A stretch of 64,000 nucleotides of DNA from Erodium maritimum (taxonomy: Eukaryota; Streptophyta; Magnoliopsida; Geraniales; Geraniaceae). Made by a program: the position numbers and the translations under genes. The notes under the pieces are model-generated. The model ran no database searches and had not been told where the DNA came from. It worked only from the letters and a program-made list of their open reading frames with translations. Positions 9,919-21,200 of this stretch are shown piece by piece. The first letter of the stretch is position 1. Every line of letters starts with the position of its first letter. The DNA lies in NCBI GenBank assembly GCA_963921825.1, contig OY997593.1, positions 72,038,513 through 72,102,512 on the forward strand, read 5' to 3'.

Positions 9919-10304
9919 GCCACATCCAGAAGAAGATTTGTGGTATCTAGTTTTTCATGCATGTCTTCTTTTATGTGTTTGTTGGGTGTTTCACACACCA
10001 TCTTTTCGTAATGAATCTATAAATATTCTCAAACTAGATGCTGTATTTTCTCAAACCATGCTTTCTGTATTCTCAACATGAGTGACATTATCCGCAAACA
10101 ATAACTTATGAATCCGCAACCTAGATATGAAATATCCGCGAACTACTTCGGTAAAATCCGCAAACTAAATGTGAAATACCCAAATAATCTGCTCGCTAAT
10201 AAAATAAAATGTTTCGATTGAACTTTCAAAATTGAATCTGGTTCGTCCATTGCGAATAATATATCGACAGTCCTAGATTAGCGCGCGAATTGACCCCAAC
10301 TTTC

Positions 10305-10314
10305 TCTATAAAAC
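10305..10314 (+). promoter_or_regulatory. Likely TATA box of the MULE transposase gene
   Basis: TCTATAAAAC lies about 570 bp before the first identifiable transposase codons. Between them is a stretch with repeated GAGATCGCACC units (10510-10590) that encodes an AEIAPEIAPEI-like run in one frame and may be a 5' exon, but I could not place an ATG or a donor. Confidence 0.35.
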
Positions 10315-10886
10315 CTCGAAATTCAAAAACGGAAAGTTCCTAAACAAGAAATAGGAAATCGAATTAAACACAGAGTTACAAAGTCTCTCGAAAATTTCTC
10401 TACGATTTTACAAGTATCAACCCTAGATCGGAGTTTTCTCGAAGAAATCTAGATCACGGACAAGGTTAAAAGACTGCGATTGTTCGAAACTTGATTCCAA
10501 AAACAAAATCTCATATCGCAGCTGAGATCGCACCAGAGATCGCACCTGAGATCGCACCTGAGATCGTCGAAATCGCAACAGAGGTCGCCGGAGATATTGA
10601 TTGATATCGCCGTATTTTGTGTTGTACGATCTTTAGCAACATATAATATTTGTTTCTTCTCAAACAATATATAAAATCTCATCCATGACAAATTCTCAAA
10701 CTAGGTGTTCAATATACCAGCAAACTAACTTGCTTATTTCCGCAAAGCTTAAATAATCTACTTTGCCTGTTACTATATACCACTGCCTGTATATGAATTT
10801 GAGTATATTATAACTATCTTATTCTATGTGTGATGTATATGCAATCAGAAATTATTACATCCTCAAACTGATCCGTATTTCGATGA

Positions 10887-13499
10887 ATATCAGCTGTAGG
10901 AACAGACAGTGACTGTGCTGCAGAATCAGATCTCCAAAACACTGTTCTGTTTTCTGCTGGAGGAACCAGGATATACTTGCCATCCTGCCAGCCTGAACGA
11001 ACCCCGTTTATAGGAAAGGAATTCAAGACACTGAATAAGGCGATAGATTTCTACCAAAATTACGCTAGACTGTCTGGATTCACTACAAGAAGGTCTACCG
11101 AGAAGAAGGATAAAACAAACAACATAAAGCTAAAGTACATGGTATGCTCCAAACAGGGTGAGATCCCTGAACAAAACAGTCCTCAAATTTCGAAGCCTAC
11201 AAAAAAGAGGAACAAATTGCTCACAAGAATTAATTGTGAAGCAATGATAAGGTTCACATTTGTTTCGGAGGAATTGGGATACAAAGTATCAAAATTTGTT
11301 GAAGGTCATAACCACCCTATGGTTGGAGCGGAGCACAGACATGAGATGAGAGGTAACCGACACATGGAAGGCAACCATGTTGAGTATATGAACTTTTGCG
11401 AGAGATCGGGAATAGGTCCCTCAAAGGCACACAGACTAATCAGTGAAACACGCGGAGGCCCCAGCCATGTTGGAGCTTTGAAGCAAGATTTCTTCAACTA
11501 CCACAGGGACTTGAAAGCCTATATTGGAGGAAGTGATGTTCAGATAATCCTTGACCAGTTCCGTGACAAGAAGGTAGCCAACAACAAGTTCTACTATGAG
11601 TACGATGTTGACCCAAGTGGAAGCCTCACTAAACTATTCTGGTGTGATGAAATAGCTATCAAGAATTACGAACTTTACGGAGATAATATTTCCTTTGACA
11701 CAACTTACAGGACTAACCAGTAAGCATAACTCGTATTCGTTAATCCATTGAAAAAGAAATTTTGAACATTATTCTTTATTAACGATTGATGTTTTGTAGG
11801 TACTCGATGCCATTTTGTCCGTTTACAGGAGTAGACAACTATGACAAATCTGTGACTTTTGGGCTGGGACTGGTAACACATGAGGATATCGAGTATTTCA
11901 CTTGGATGTTTAACGCTTTTCTGAAAGCGATGAATGGGAAGCAACCAATGTATCTGGTGACAGATCAAGACCCAGCAATGAAAGTTGCAATACCGAAAGT
12001 CATGACAGAGACTAAGCACAAACTCTGCATGTGGCACATTATGAATAAGATTCGTCTTACGGCCAGTCTCTATAAGAAAATCATATACTCTGTATCCACA
12101 TCTTATAATGCTTGTTTACACAAAACGTTTTATTCTTAATATGGTTCTCATAGTTAACTACTATGCGATGAGTTTATATTTTTATTCTCAAACTGTTATG
12201 TCTGTTTTCTCAATCTATGAAGACAAAATATCCATAGGCCACAGTATTGTCAATTTCTATTATTTATTTCTTCGACTTTACAAATCTTACAAAAAATGTT
12301 ACAGGTGCCTGGAAGTGTAACAAATGATACAGACTTTGAGAAAAAGGTTGGATTCCATAGTATACAACAACCTTATAGGCGCTGATGAGTTTGATGAAGA
12401 GTGGTCTAGCATCATTGAAGACTTCAATTTGCAGGACAACACTTGGCTCAATGGCATATTCGATCTGCGACAGAGTTGGATCCCAGCATACCATAGGGAT
12501 TTCCCAATGGGGTTGTTTATGAGAACAACATCAAGGTCTGAATCAGCCAACCAGGCCTATCAACAACTCACAGATCAGTACCTAAACCTTGTTCACTTGA
12601 TCTGGCGGTGTGGAGTGGTGATAGAGAACCAAAGGAGTGAGCATTTCAGTCTTATGATGCACAGCTACAATTCATATCCGGTGCTGAAGACAAACACGTG
12701 GTTTGAAGCGGATGCTTGGACCGTATACACACACACTGTGTTTGCTGACATACAAAAGCATATAGTTTACGCTCTCAACCGCTGCAGCTTGCCAGGCATG
12801 GATGACACCGCAGATGACACCATTGTCTATAAAGTCAGGGATTCGTCGATTATTAAAGATGGTAAGGAATTCAGGGTGACTTGGACGATGAGTACAAACA
12901 ACTTTGAGTGCAATTGCAACAAGCTTCTAACAACGGGCTATATATGTTCTCACATATTCTTTGCGCTGCAAAACACAACGTTAAGGAAGATTCCTAGGAC
13001 GCTGGTAAACCCGAGATGGTGTAAAGACACAAACTTGACAGCTACATTATCTTCTAATGGTGTTGCACCTGAAGGTCCTAGTCTGAAGGACGATGAAGTT
13101 ATGGATGCAGTGAAAACCAGGTTTACTGAAATGATTGGGACAGAAGATGCAGCAATTTCAAGTATTCGAGGATTGTTGGACACTCTAAATCGATACAGAG
13201 TGAAGACGGTTGATGACATAGTGAATGAGAATAAACTCAATAGAACAAGTTTCATAGCATCGGTGACAGGGATCAAATTACCAGAAATAATCACTGTCCA
13301 GCCTCCAAATATCACAAACACCAAGGGCTCTCGCTTGCGATCTGGGAGTAGAATGATCAGCAATAAAGAAAAGGCAATCAATGCTAGTAACAAGCGAAAA
13401 CGGCTATGCGCCACATGCCGCACATTGCAAGACCATGACAAAAGGACCTGCCCTCTGAATATGAATAAGAAGAAGAAGAAGAATAAGAAGAAGAAGTAG
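10887..13499 (+). CDS. FAR1/FHY3-type Mutator-like transposase, with a probable frameshift
   Basis: Three exons are recognisable: about 10887-11719, 11800-12091 and 12305-13499. Exon A encodes a FAR1-type DNA-binding domain (FKTLNKAIDFYQNYARLSGF, INCEAMIRF, VEGHNHPM). Exon B encodes the MULE catalytic domain (PFCPFTGVDNYDKSVTFGLG, LVTDQDPAM, LCMWHIMNKI). Exon C holds RTTSRSESAN, the SWIM zinc finger CNCNKLLTTGYICSH and a basic Lys-rich tail. Such transposases bind the element ends and move it, acting in the nucleus. Introns are supported by AACCA|GTAAGC...TTGTAG|G and TACTCT|GTATCC...TTACAG|G. With that second acceptor, VPGSVTNDTDFEKK must shift one base at the AAAAAGG run (12338-12345) to continue LDSIVYNN. 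Using the AG at 12331-12332 instead would avoid the shift but drop conserved residues. The first coding exon and start codon are not identified. Confidence 0.8.
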
Positions 13500-13940
13500 A
13501 AATGATGTATATTTTCAACTGCGGATTTCGATGTTTCAGTTTGCGCATATAGAGAATAAGTTTTGCGAATAAATAAACACTGTTTGATGGTACACTTGTT
13601 TGAGTTTTCCGAATTAATAAATTTCATTTCTGCACATGTTTTTATTTATATGAAATTTAATATAATATATTGTACACACATAAGGCAAAACAAGGACACA
13701 AGGACCTGCCCCGCTGAGTAAAAGTAGGAAGGAGAAATAGACTGATGGACATTATCGACTACGGATTTGGCTTTTTCTGTTTGCGGATATAGGTCAACTG
13801 TTTAGCGGATTCAATATAACAAATTGTTTGCGAATATTTCAAATTTCGTTCACTAAAATATATATAATGATTTGAGAATTTACTACTTTCGTTTTGCGTA
13901 CAAAAGGGAGGTGAAACGGTTTGTGGTAGACCAATCAAAT

Positions 13941-14018
13941 AATGACAGCGTGGAAACGTGGGCGAGAATTAATTGCTCCACTAACCCACGATGCCCTACA
14001 TATTCCCCTATATATACC
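13941..14018 (+). promoter_or_regulatory. Duplicated promoter of small gene 4
   Basis: It contains TAGACCAATCAAAT (CCAAT-type), GACAGCGTGGAAACGTG and a TATA box CTATATATACC at 14008-14018. The same block recurs at 14728-14818 ahead of gene 5 with few changes, showing that promoter and gene were duplicated together. Confidence 0.6.
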
Positions 14019-14081
14019 CAAATAATGTATGCTCTATACTCAACACTCAACTCTTAGAATACCCAATTTTACTCTGAAAAA

Positions 14082-14399
14082 ATGGCATCGTCAAGCAGCA
14101 GGAAGCGTAAAAGCTATGAAGATGAACTTGACGAACGAGAAAGGAAGCTGAAGGAGCAGAACAAGAAGGACCGAAAACAAAAGCGTCACATCAAACACGA
14201 GAAGTTCGTGACGAGCTTCAAGGAAATCAAGCACAAGCTTTCTGAGATCGAGCTTGAGCTTCAAATATTGGTCTCGGATGTTGGCGAGGAGCTCTGCACT
14301 GACATGAGCACTGAAGAGGTGCTTGCAAACACAGCCTTCACCAGGAAGATAACCGAAGTGATCATAGCTGTGAATAAGGCTATGAAACTGGTGGTATAG
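14082..14399 (+). CDS. MULE small helical protein 4 (105 aa)
   Basis: An intact ORF starting in AAAAATGG context 64 bp after the TATA box. Residues 1-45 are very basic and charged (SSSRKRKSYEDELDERERKL, KKDRKQKRHIKHEK), suggesting nuclear or nucleic-acid contact. Residues 46-70 form a leucine-spaced helix (FKEIKHKLSEIELELQILV), then the TDMSTEE turn, then a C-terminal helix ending NKAMKLVV. It is a close tandem paralogue of gene 5 downstream. No known domain recognised; the basic region plus coiled-coil layout is bZIP-like in outline only, without the bZIP asparagine-arginine signature. Confidence 0.65.
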   Translation: MASSSSRKRKSYEDELDERERKLKEQNKKDRKQKRHIKHEKFVTSFKEIKHKLSEIELELQILVSDVGEELCTDMSTEEVLANTAFTRKITEVIIAVNKAMKLVV

Positions 14400-14727
14400 G
14401 AATAGCAAACCATATTTTCTTCATTCCTTTTGTCTGTTCTTAACCAGTTTAAAGTAATTAAAAAATCGTTTTCCTTAAAATAGTTTATATTTCTCCTTCG
14501 ATTATATATAATTCCGTTATTTATGTTACACGCGAAACAGATTATTAGAATCAGCAAACCATGATCTCTGTATCCGCAAACAAGGATCTATGTTTTCACC
14601 TTAATTATATTCGCGAAACATAATAACATTATCCGCAAACTACAAGATCGTATACGCAAACACCAAGTAAAGAGAAAATACAACTTCGTTATTGCGTACA
14701 AAGAGGAAAGTGGACCGGTATGTGGTA

Positions 14728-14818
14728 GACCAATCAAATATTGACAGCGTGGAAACGTGTAGGAGAATTAATTGCTCCACTAACCTACGATGCCCTAGAT
14801 ATTCCCCTATATATACCC
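14728..14818 (+). promoter_or_regulatory. Duplicated promoter of small gene 5
   Basis: A near-identical copy of 13921-14018: TAGACCAATCAAAT, GACAGCGTGGAAACGTG, GAATTAATTGCTCCACTAAC, then TATA box CTATATATACC at 14808-14818, 64 bp before the ATG at 14882. Confidence 0.6.
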
Positions 14819-14881
14819 AATACTGTATCCTTCTATACTAATCTCTCAACTCTTCCTAAAACCAATTTTACTCTGGAAAAA

Positions 14882-15199
14882 ATGTCGTCCTCAAGCAGCA
14901 GGAAGCGTAGAAGTTATGAAGATGAATTCGACGAACGCGAGAGGAAGCTAGAGGAGCAGAATAAGAAGGACAAAAAACAAAAGCGTATCATCAAGCATGA
15001 GGAGTTTTTGATGAAGTTCAAGGCAATAGGGCGTCAGCTTTCTGACATTGAGCTTGAGCTTGAAATTTTGGGTATGGAAGTAGGCGAACAGCTGTGCACT
15101 GACATGAGCTCCGAAGAAGCGCTTGCAAACTCAGCCCTGAACAGGAAGATAACCGAAGTGATCATAGCGGTGTACAAAGCTAAGAAACTAGTGGTATAG
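14882..15199 (+). CDS. MULE small helical protein 5 (105 aa)
   Basis: I chose the ATG at 14882 because it aligns with the start of gene 4 and lies the same 64 bp after the TATA box; the longer frame starting at 14741 would run through the promoter. It begins SSSSSRKRRSYEDEFDERER and matches protein 4 along its whole length, with substitutions concentrated in the middle helix (FKAIGRQLSDIELELEILGM) and the same DMS turn (TDMSSEEALA). Equal length and no frame damage suggest that selection maintained both copies after duplication. Confidence 0.65.
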   Translation: MSSSSSRKRRSYEDEFDERERKLEEQNKKDKKQKRIIKHEEFLMKFKAIGRQLSDIELELEILGMEVGEQLCTDMSSEEALANSALNRKITEVIIAVYKAKKLVV

Positions 15200-15902
15200 G
15201 CATAGCAAGCCCTAGTCTCTTTTGTTTCCCTTTATATGTTCTTAACCAAATCTTATTAATCAATAACAAAATCTTTTTCCTTAAATACATTTATATTTCG
15301 CTTTCAAATTATGTATGATTCCATGATTTGTGTTACACGCGAAACAGAATATAACTATCAGCAAACCATGATATCTGTATCCGCAAACTAGAATCTCTGT
15401 ATTAAAAACTTTAAGTCAATAATAATAGGCATAATAATAGGCAAATTTACAATATTAGCAAACCAGTATATATGAATCCGCAAACTACAAGTCCGTATCC
15501 GCAAAAAACATGGTAGAGAAAAAAATAATAGTATTAACAAAACAGGATCTCTGTATCCGCAAACTACAAGGCCATATATGACCATTATACGCATCATCGT
15601 CTTCCTCCACATTTTCTTTATCCTCTTCTTTCTCATCATCGTCATCGTCACTGATGATAATAGGCCAATCCTCTTTCTATTATGGTGACATGAAATAATT
15701 AAAAAAAAGGTCTATGATGACATGATTTGTAGGGTTAAAAAATTGATTTAAACTAAATCAAACGGCGGTGAAAAGACATAACAACGCCTACATGAGATAA
15801 GATCTTGGTGCACTCAAAGAGGATTTTAGTAATGATGTACTGTAACCGTGGTAACTTAACCGTCAGATTTTGAAATCATACCATCTGATTTTGGGGAACG
15901 AT

Positions 15903-15915
15903 TGACACGTGTCCT
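15903..15915 (+). promoter_or_regulatory. G-box (ATTGACACGTGTCC) upstream of small gene 6
   Basis: CACGTG at 15906-15911, 297 bp upstream of the ATG at 16203. The surrounding 250 bp, including AACTTAACCGTC and GAGAATTATGAG, recurs upstream of gene 7. Confidence 0.6.
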
Positions 15916-16202
15916 CTACAAGATCTTATCGTATCACATTCCGATAGACGTAAATCAGCATTTAGTTTGAGAATTATGAGTTATTGATTGCGAAAAACAT
16001 ATATATTTTTAGCGGAATCCTTACCAGTAAACTAATCTATATATAATTAGAACTCTACTTTTAACGAAATAACGATAATGTCACCGCAAGATTTCAACTA
16101 TAAATACCCCCCCCCCCCCCTTATATTTCTTAACCCTAGAACTCTTCTTCAATTTCAAAACCTCTTCTCTAATAACTTCAAACCACCAGATCTGCAAAAG
16201 AG

Positions 16203-16550
16203 ATGGCCTCCAACAGGAAACGCACCAGATCTCAAGGTAACGTTTGCACCGAAGAAGCTGTGGAATGTACCATTGAGGAACGTTCTAAGAAGATGCGTGA
16301 AATGGAGCAAGCGGCTATGGAAATGGCAATGGAGATTCGCGAAGTGAAGTTGGCACTAATCCAGTGCCACTTTTTTCTGATGGAGGAGAAGGTGGAAAAC
16401 CTTATCCATGATCTGGAAGTGCTTGACATGAGGAACGGAAATGCAAAGCTTAACGAAGATAGAGACAAGATGATGACGGCACTGAAACCGATTCAGGATT
16501 TCTTCAAAACCATGGCCATAGTACAAGACGAAGGCACATCCGGCCCATGA
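16203..16550 (+). CDS. MULE small helical protein 6 (115 aa)
   Basis: An intact ORF with TATA box CTATAAATACC (16098-16108), an intervening C-homopolymer (16110-16120) and a 5' leader shared with gene 7. The basic N-terminus SNRKRTRSQG is followed by a long Glu/Met-rich helix (MREMEQAAMEMAMEIREVKL), the family core (LIQCHFFLMEEKVENLIHDL, then VLDM), and a C-terminal helix MMTALKPIQDFFKTM with a polar tail ending EGTSGP. It is a clear tandem paralogue of gene 7. No named family. Confidence 0.65.
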   Translation: MASNRKRTRSQGNVCTEEAVECTIEERSKKMREMEQAAMEMAMEIREVKLALIQCHFFLMEEKVENLIHDLEVLDMRNGNAKLNEDRDKMMTALKPIQDFFKTMAIVQDEGTSGP

Positions 16551-17052
16551 AGGATGTAATCATATTTTCGCTTTTATCATGTCAATCGTCTTTTGATGTT
16601 TTTGTTTTGGGTTTTGAACACTTGGTTTCTCAATGAAATGGTGATTAGTATCTACCTATTCTACTGCTAAAGTAATCTATATAAATTCGCAAAAGAAATA
16701 TTATGTATTCTCGAAGACGTAGTTTTAATTTCGTAAATCAGAACATGATTGCTCGCAAACGAAAATTATTGAAATGATAACATGTTTGCACACAACTAAA
16801 TATATGATCAAAATGCAGACAATAATTATATTCGCGAAACATAATAACAGTATCCGCAAACAACAAGTCCGTATCCGCAGACAATGATCTCTGCAACCGC
16901 AAACTACAAGTCCTTATCCGCAAAACTAAGTGCGATAAGATCTTCTTGCATTCAATTGGGATTTTACTAATGATGAAATATAACCGTGAAAATTTAACCG
17001 TCTGATTTTCAAATCATATCGATTACACGATATGTCTAATTTTCGTAACGAT

Positions 17053-17065
17053 TGACACGTGTCCT
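17053..17065 (+). promoter_or_regulatory. G-box (ATTGACACGTGTCC) upstream of small gene 7
   Basis: CACGTG at 17056-17061, 291 bp upstream of the ATG at 17347, in a promoter block duplicated from (or to) 15840-16110. Confidence 0.6.
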
Positions 17066-17346
17066 CTACAATATCTTACAGTATCACATACCGGTACACG
17101 TAAATAAGCATTTAGTTTGAGAATTATGAGATACGGATTGCGAAAATAAGGTATATGTTTTGCGGAATTATTATTAGTTAACTAATCTGTCTATAATTAG
17201 AACTCTACTTTAAACATAATAACGATAATGCCACCGCAAGAATTCAACTATAAATACCCCCACCCCTATATCACTGAACCCTACAACTCTCTTTCAATTT
17301 AAAATTCTCTTCTCAAATAACTTCAAACCACCAGTCTGCAAAAGCG

Positions 17347-17664
17347 ATGACCTCAAACAGGAAACGCACCAGAGAGGAAGGAAACGTTTGCAACGCAGAA
17401 GCTATGGAACGTACCAGGGAGGAAGCCGCTTTGGAGTCTAAAATACAGTTACACAAAATAAGGTTGGCACTATGCCAGATCCACTTTTTCCTGATGCAGG
17501 AAAAGGTGGAAAGCCTTGCCAATGAACTGCAAGTGCTTGACATGAGCAACTCGACTGAAAAGCACAAGGAAAATAGGGACATGATGATGGCGACACTGAA
17601 AAAGATTCAAGACTTCTTCAAAACAATTGAGGTAGACATGGAGCAGGGCACATCCAACCCATGA
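17347..17664 (+). CDS. MULE small helical protein 7 (105 aa)
   Basis: An intact ORF with TATA box CTATAAATACC (17248-17258). It has the same basic start as protein 6 (SNRKRTREEGNVC), the core helix IRLALCQIHFFLMQEKVESL, turn VLDMSNS, closing helix MMATLKKIQDFFKTIEVD and tail EQGTSNP. Compared with protein 6 it lacks about ten residues of the Glu/Met helix. Both keep the same positions of charged and hydrophobic residues. Function unknown. It is the last of the seven plus-strand small genes; the protease gene on the opposite strand begins 550 bp further on, so the two transcripts converge. Confidence 0.65.
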   Translation: MTSNRKRTREEGNVCNAEAMERTREEAALESKIQLHKIRLALCQIHFFLMQEKVESLANELQVLDMSNSTEKHKENRDMMMATLKKIQDFFKTIEVDMEQGTSNP

Positions 17665-18212
17665 AAGATGTAGTTATATTTTCCGTATTATCATGTCAAT
17701 CGTTTTTTCATGTTTTTGTGTTTTGTTTTGAAAACTTACTTTCTCAGTGAATGTATGACTAGTATCTACTTATCAATATGAAAGTCACCTACATTTCACT
17801 CGCAAAAGATATTGCATAATCTGAAACAAGGAACCCCACTTTCTCGAACCAAGGATTGACAATTCGCAAAACAGAAAAACAGTTCCGCAAACTAGATATT
17901 GTATATTCGCAAAACAAAAAACACATAATCTCAAAAAACAGAGGAACCTAGGTTTCGCAAACCAAGGATAGCGTTTCCGCAAAACAGAATACCAATACCC
18001 GCAAACTAGACACTATACATTCGCAAAACAGAAAACACATAACCTCAACCAACAACTTGTTTATCCTACAATACAGCATATTCAGAAACAAAAGATCTCA
18101 TAAATTCTGAAAATAGTACACACATTATTCTCAAACAATATAGCATAAATTCTCAACCAAAAAAAATTGTCGTTTTTGAAAACAAACACCAGTAATCAAA
18201 AAGAGTAATTCA

Positions 18213-21200
18213 CTAAGCTTTATGACGTTCGCATGGTAATAAGGCTTTATACTTGACACTAAATTTGAATGTGGCCTTCTTCTTTTTGAAATAATCTTTG
18301 ATATTCTGCTCAATTCCTGGCCACAGGCTGTTCTTCTCAAATGTGATCAACTTAAAGAGGAATCTTTTCCTCAATAACTCGATTTGTGCAGCCTACAAAA
18401 TCAAAATTTAAAGATCAAATCTATACTCATTGCTATATACTGACAAAGAAATAATTGTTGGTTTAACTTACATCATTAACGTTCAATTCTCCTGCCCAAT
18501 TCTCATTGCCAAGGTACGATTCCATGTGCCACATAGCATACACCCCACAATCCATATGATTGTCGTTAGATTCCCATGGTACATGTAACCGATCAATCTT
18601 ACCGTTGAAAATTTTCAGAGCTAGATCTTTATCACTTTTTGATATGACCTTGCAAATTTTAGACCTCTACGCAAATCAAAAACACCAAAGAAAAATAAAT
18701 AAAAACAAAAATGAATAGATAGACAGTAATCAAACACATACTCAAAGAGAAAAGAATACATACCAATGTATAGTGAATTCTTTCATAACGAAGATCATCA
18801 TCAACCTTTTCTTTCACATTGTCAATAATAATTGAATTTCCATTCTTCATATCAATGCATAACAGTGTGAAGTGATTGCTCTTAAAAGCAACTATGAAAA
18901 CCTGTAGAAAATATAAAAAATGCATTAGCATATCAGCAAAACACATATTCACTATCAGCAAACTACATTTTCATTACCAGCAAAACATGTATTCACTTTC
19001 CGCAAACTTGATAGAAAAGATTCGCAAACAAGAAAATCCATACCCTCAAACCAGATATTGCGTGACTCAAACATGTAAACGTTAATTCTCAAGCAAGAGT
19101 GCGTATAAACGCAAAACATACAAACCTTACCCGCAACCAACATATTGAATATTCTAAAACCAACCATGAATTATACTTACCAAGTCCAACTTCTTCCATG
19201 AAAAAGAAGGGAACTCCTTAGTTTCAAATTCGAAATTTTCATCAAAAGCTACATCTTTTTTATGTGCCGTAAGCGTAGCCTACAAAATAAAAATATTAAT
19301 AACAAAAACATATTAAAATAATTCAAACTATAAACGTAATCAACAAAGAAATTGTGCAAACTATCCTTACACTAAGATTAGCTGAAAAGAAGAACCGGTT
19401 AGGTGATGAATCACTCTTGATAGTTTTCAGATGATTCAGATAGTGACACCACCCATTAATGATTTCCATTTCAATCCATGAATCCTTTTTGAAAGAAATA
19501 AAGCCACCCTTGGTAATATAATTGTCAGAGCACTGAAACATAAAAGCCCTGCATTCACAGAGAGAAAAAGCCTATTCACTGTATTTGCAAAAATAAAATA
19601 TCAAAACAAAATAAGGGGAAAAACATATTTTACTTACCAATCCTCGGTTTTGCTTTTATTCAGCACCCAATCTGAAACACAATCCTCAACCTCCAGAATA
19701 TCGGACCAATAATCTGTTTGACGATCAACGTACGGAGAACACAGAAATTTAGACGGTGCAATCAAACGAGGTAAAGGTTGTTTTTCTGGGGTTTCCCTTA
19801 ATAAAGATGCCTTGCTACATCCAATTGACGTAAAACTATTGCCACTTGCAGCAGGTTTCTTCACAACAGGGGGATTTTTCTTAACACCACCTTGAGGTTT
19901 TTTTGCTGCAACAGTATGGGGTACTTTCTTCTTGGGGACAGCAGCGGGGCCTTTCTTACCGGGTGCACGAGCGGGAGCTCTCTTCTTCGGTGGATCAATA
20001 ATTGAGCCAGGCTCCACATGACCAACACCATCAGTCGACTTCTTAGCAGGATGCATGAGACCTTTTTTATCAGGAAGAGGTATGCCAACAGGGCGTTGGA
20101 CTATGGATTCACGCAATTTTGCCATTGCAAGTTCAGGATTCTCGTCAACATTCTCAGAGACCTCTTTCCCACCAATAGAACGATTGATATTTTGGTCAAC
20201 CCGTGCAGTAACAATTGGCGGGGGTTGAGTCTTGCAAGCTTGATTAACAGGTGGATCATTGTTGACATTTTTTTCGACAACAATTATATTGAGTGGCTCG
20301 GGTTGCTCTTGAAGTGTCTGAAAAAAGTCATTGACAGACGGAGACCCGTTGACATTTCCTTGACTGCATTCTATAGTAAGTGGGTCTGATTGCACTGCAA
20401 GAGCCAAACAATCATCTTTGTTAACAACATCTGAAGCTTCACGTTCCGCGATTGGATGATCAACAACCATGTCACAAGCTTCCTTCCCAATACCATAAGC
20501 AACAGAAATAGCGTCAAACTCATCGCCAACACTGTTATTCTTTTCTGGCTCAGTTTGTTCTGCAACAATATTATCCACAGGGGCTGCATCATTACTTGCA
20601 AACAATTTCCGTACCACATTATCGCATTCAGGGCTTGACAATGTAGTGGATCCAGCAGGGCATGGTGAAAGAACATTGGCAGGCGATTTTTGGGATGGTG
20701 AAAGAAGTCTGAACGATGGTGGAGTAACGGCACGAGCAGGTGGCTTCTCTTCTCCTTTGTACCCTTCCCCAACGCGTGTTGCTGCTTCAATCAATTTCTC
20801 AATGGTCTCAATAACCCCGGGTAGATTAAACCATGAGTCTTGTGACAGCAACACACTTTGTGTGTCAGGCATGGCCTCTTCGGGATTTTTTTTTCCCGGT
20901 CAAACCATCAAACAGGGTTGACATTGTCTTGAAACACTCAGTATTGGGATCATCGATGTGCCCTTCAACCAACAACTGATGTCATTCCAAAAAACCTTCT
21001 GCAACCTTATTCCCTGCTATTCGAAACCTTTCTGCAATCCTCTGAATACGATAAAAAAAATCATGTTAATGTGATTAAATGCAAACAAATAAAACACAGG
21101 GTATGCATCAATTACGAAACACATCTTCAAAGCAAAATGTGCATATTTGCACACAATAAACATAGGCACAAATCACATGCAGCAAATACTCAAAACTGTT

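Noticed and set aside
12950-13627. 225-aa minus-strand ORF
   Set aside because: Antisense of the transposase SWIM and Lys-rich exon.
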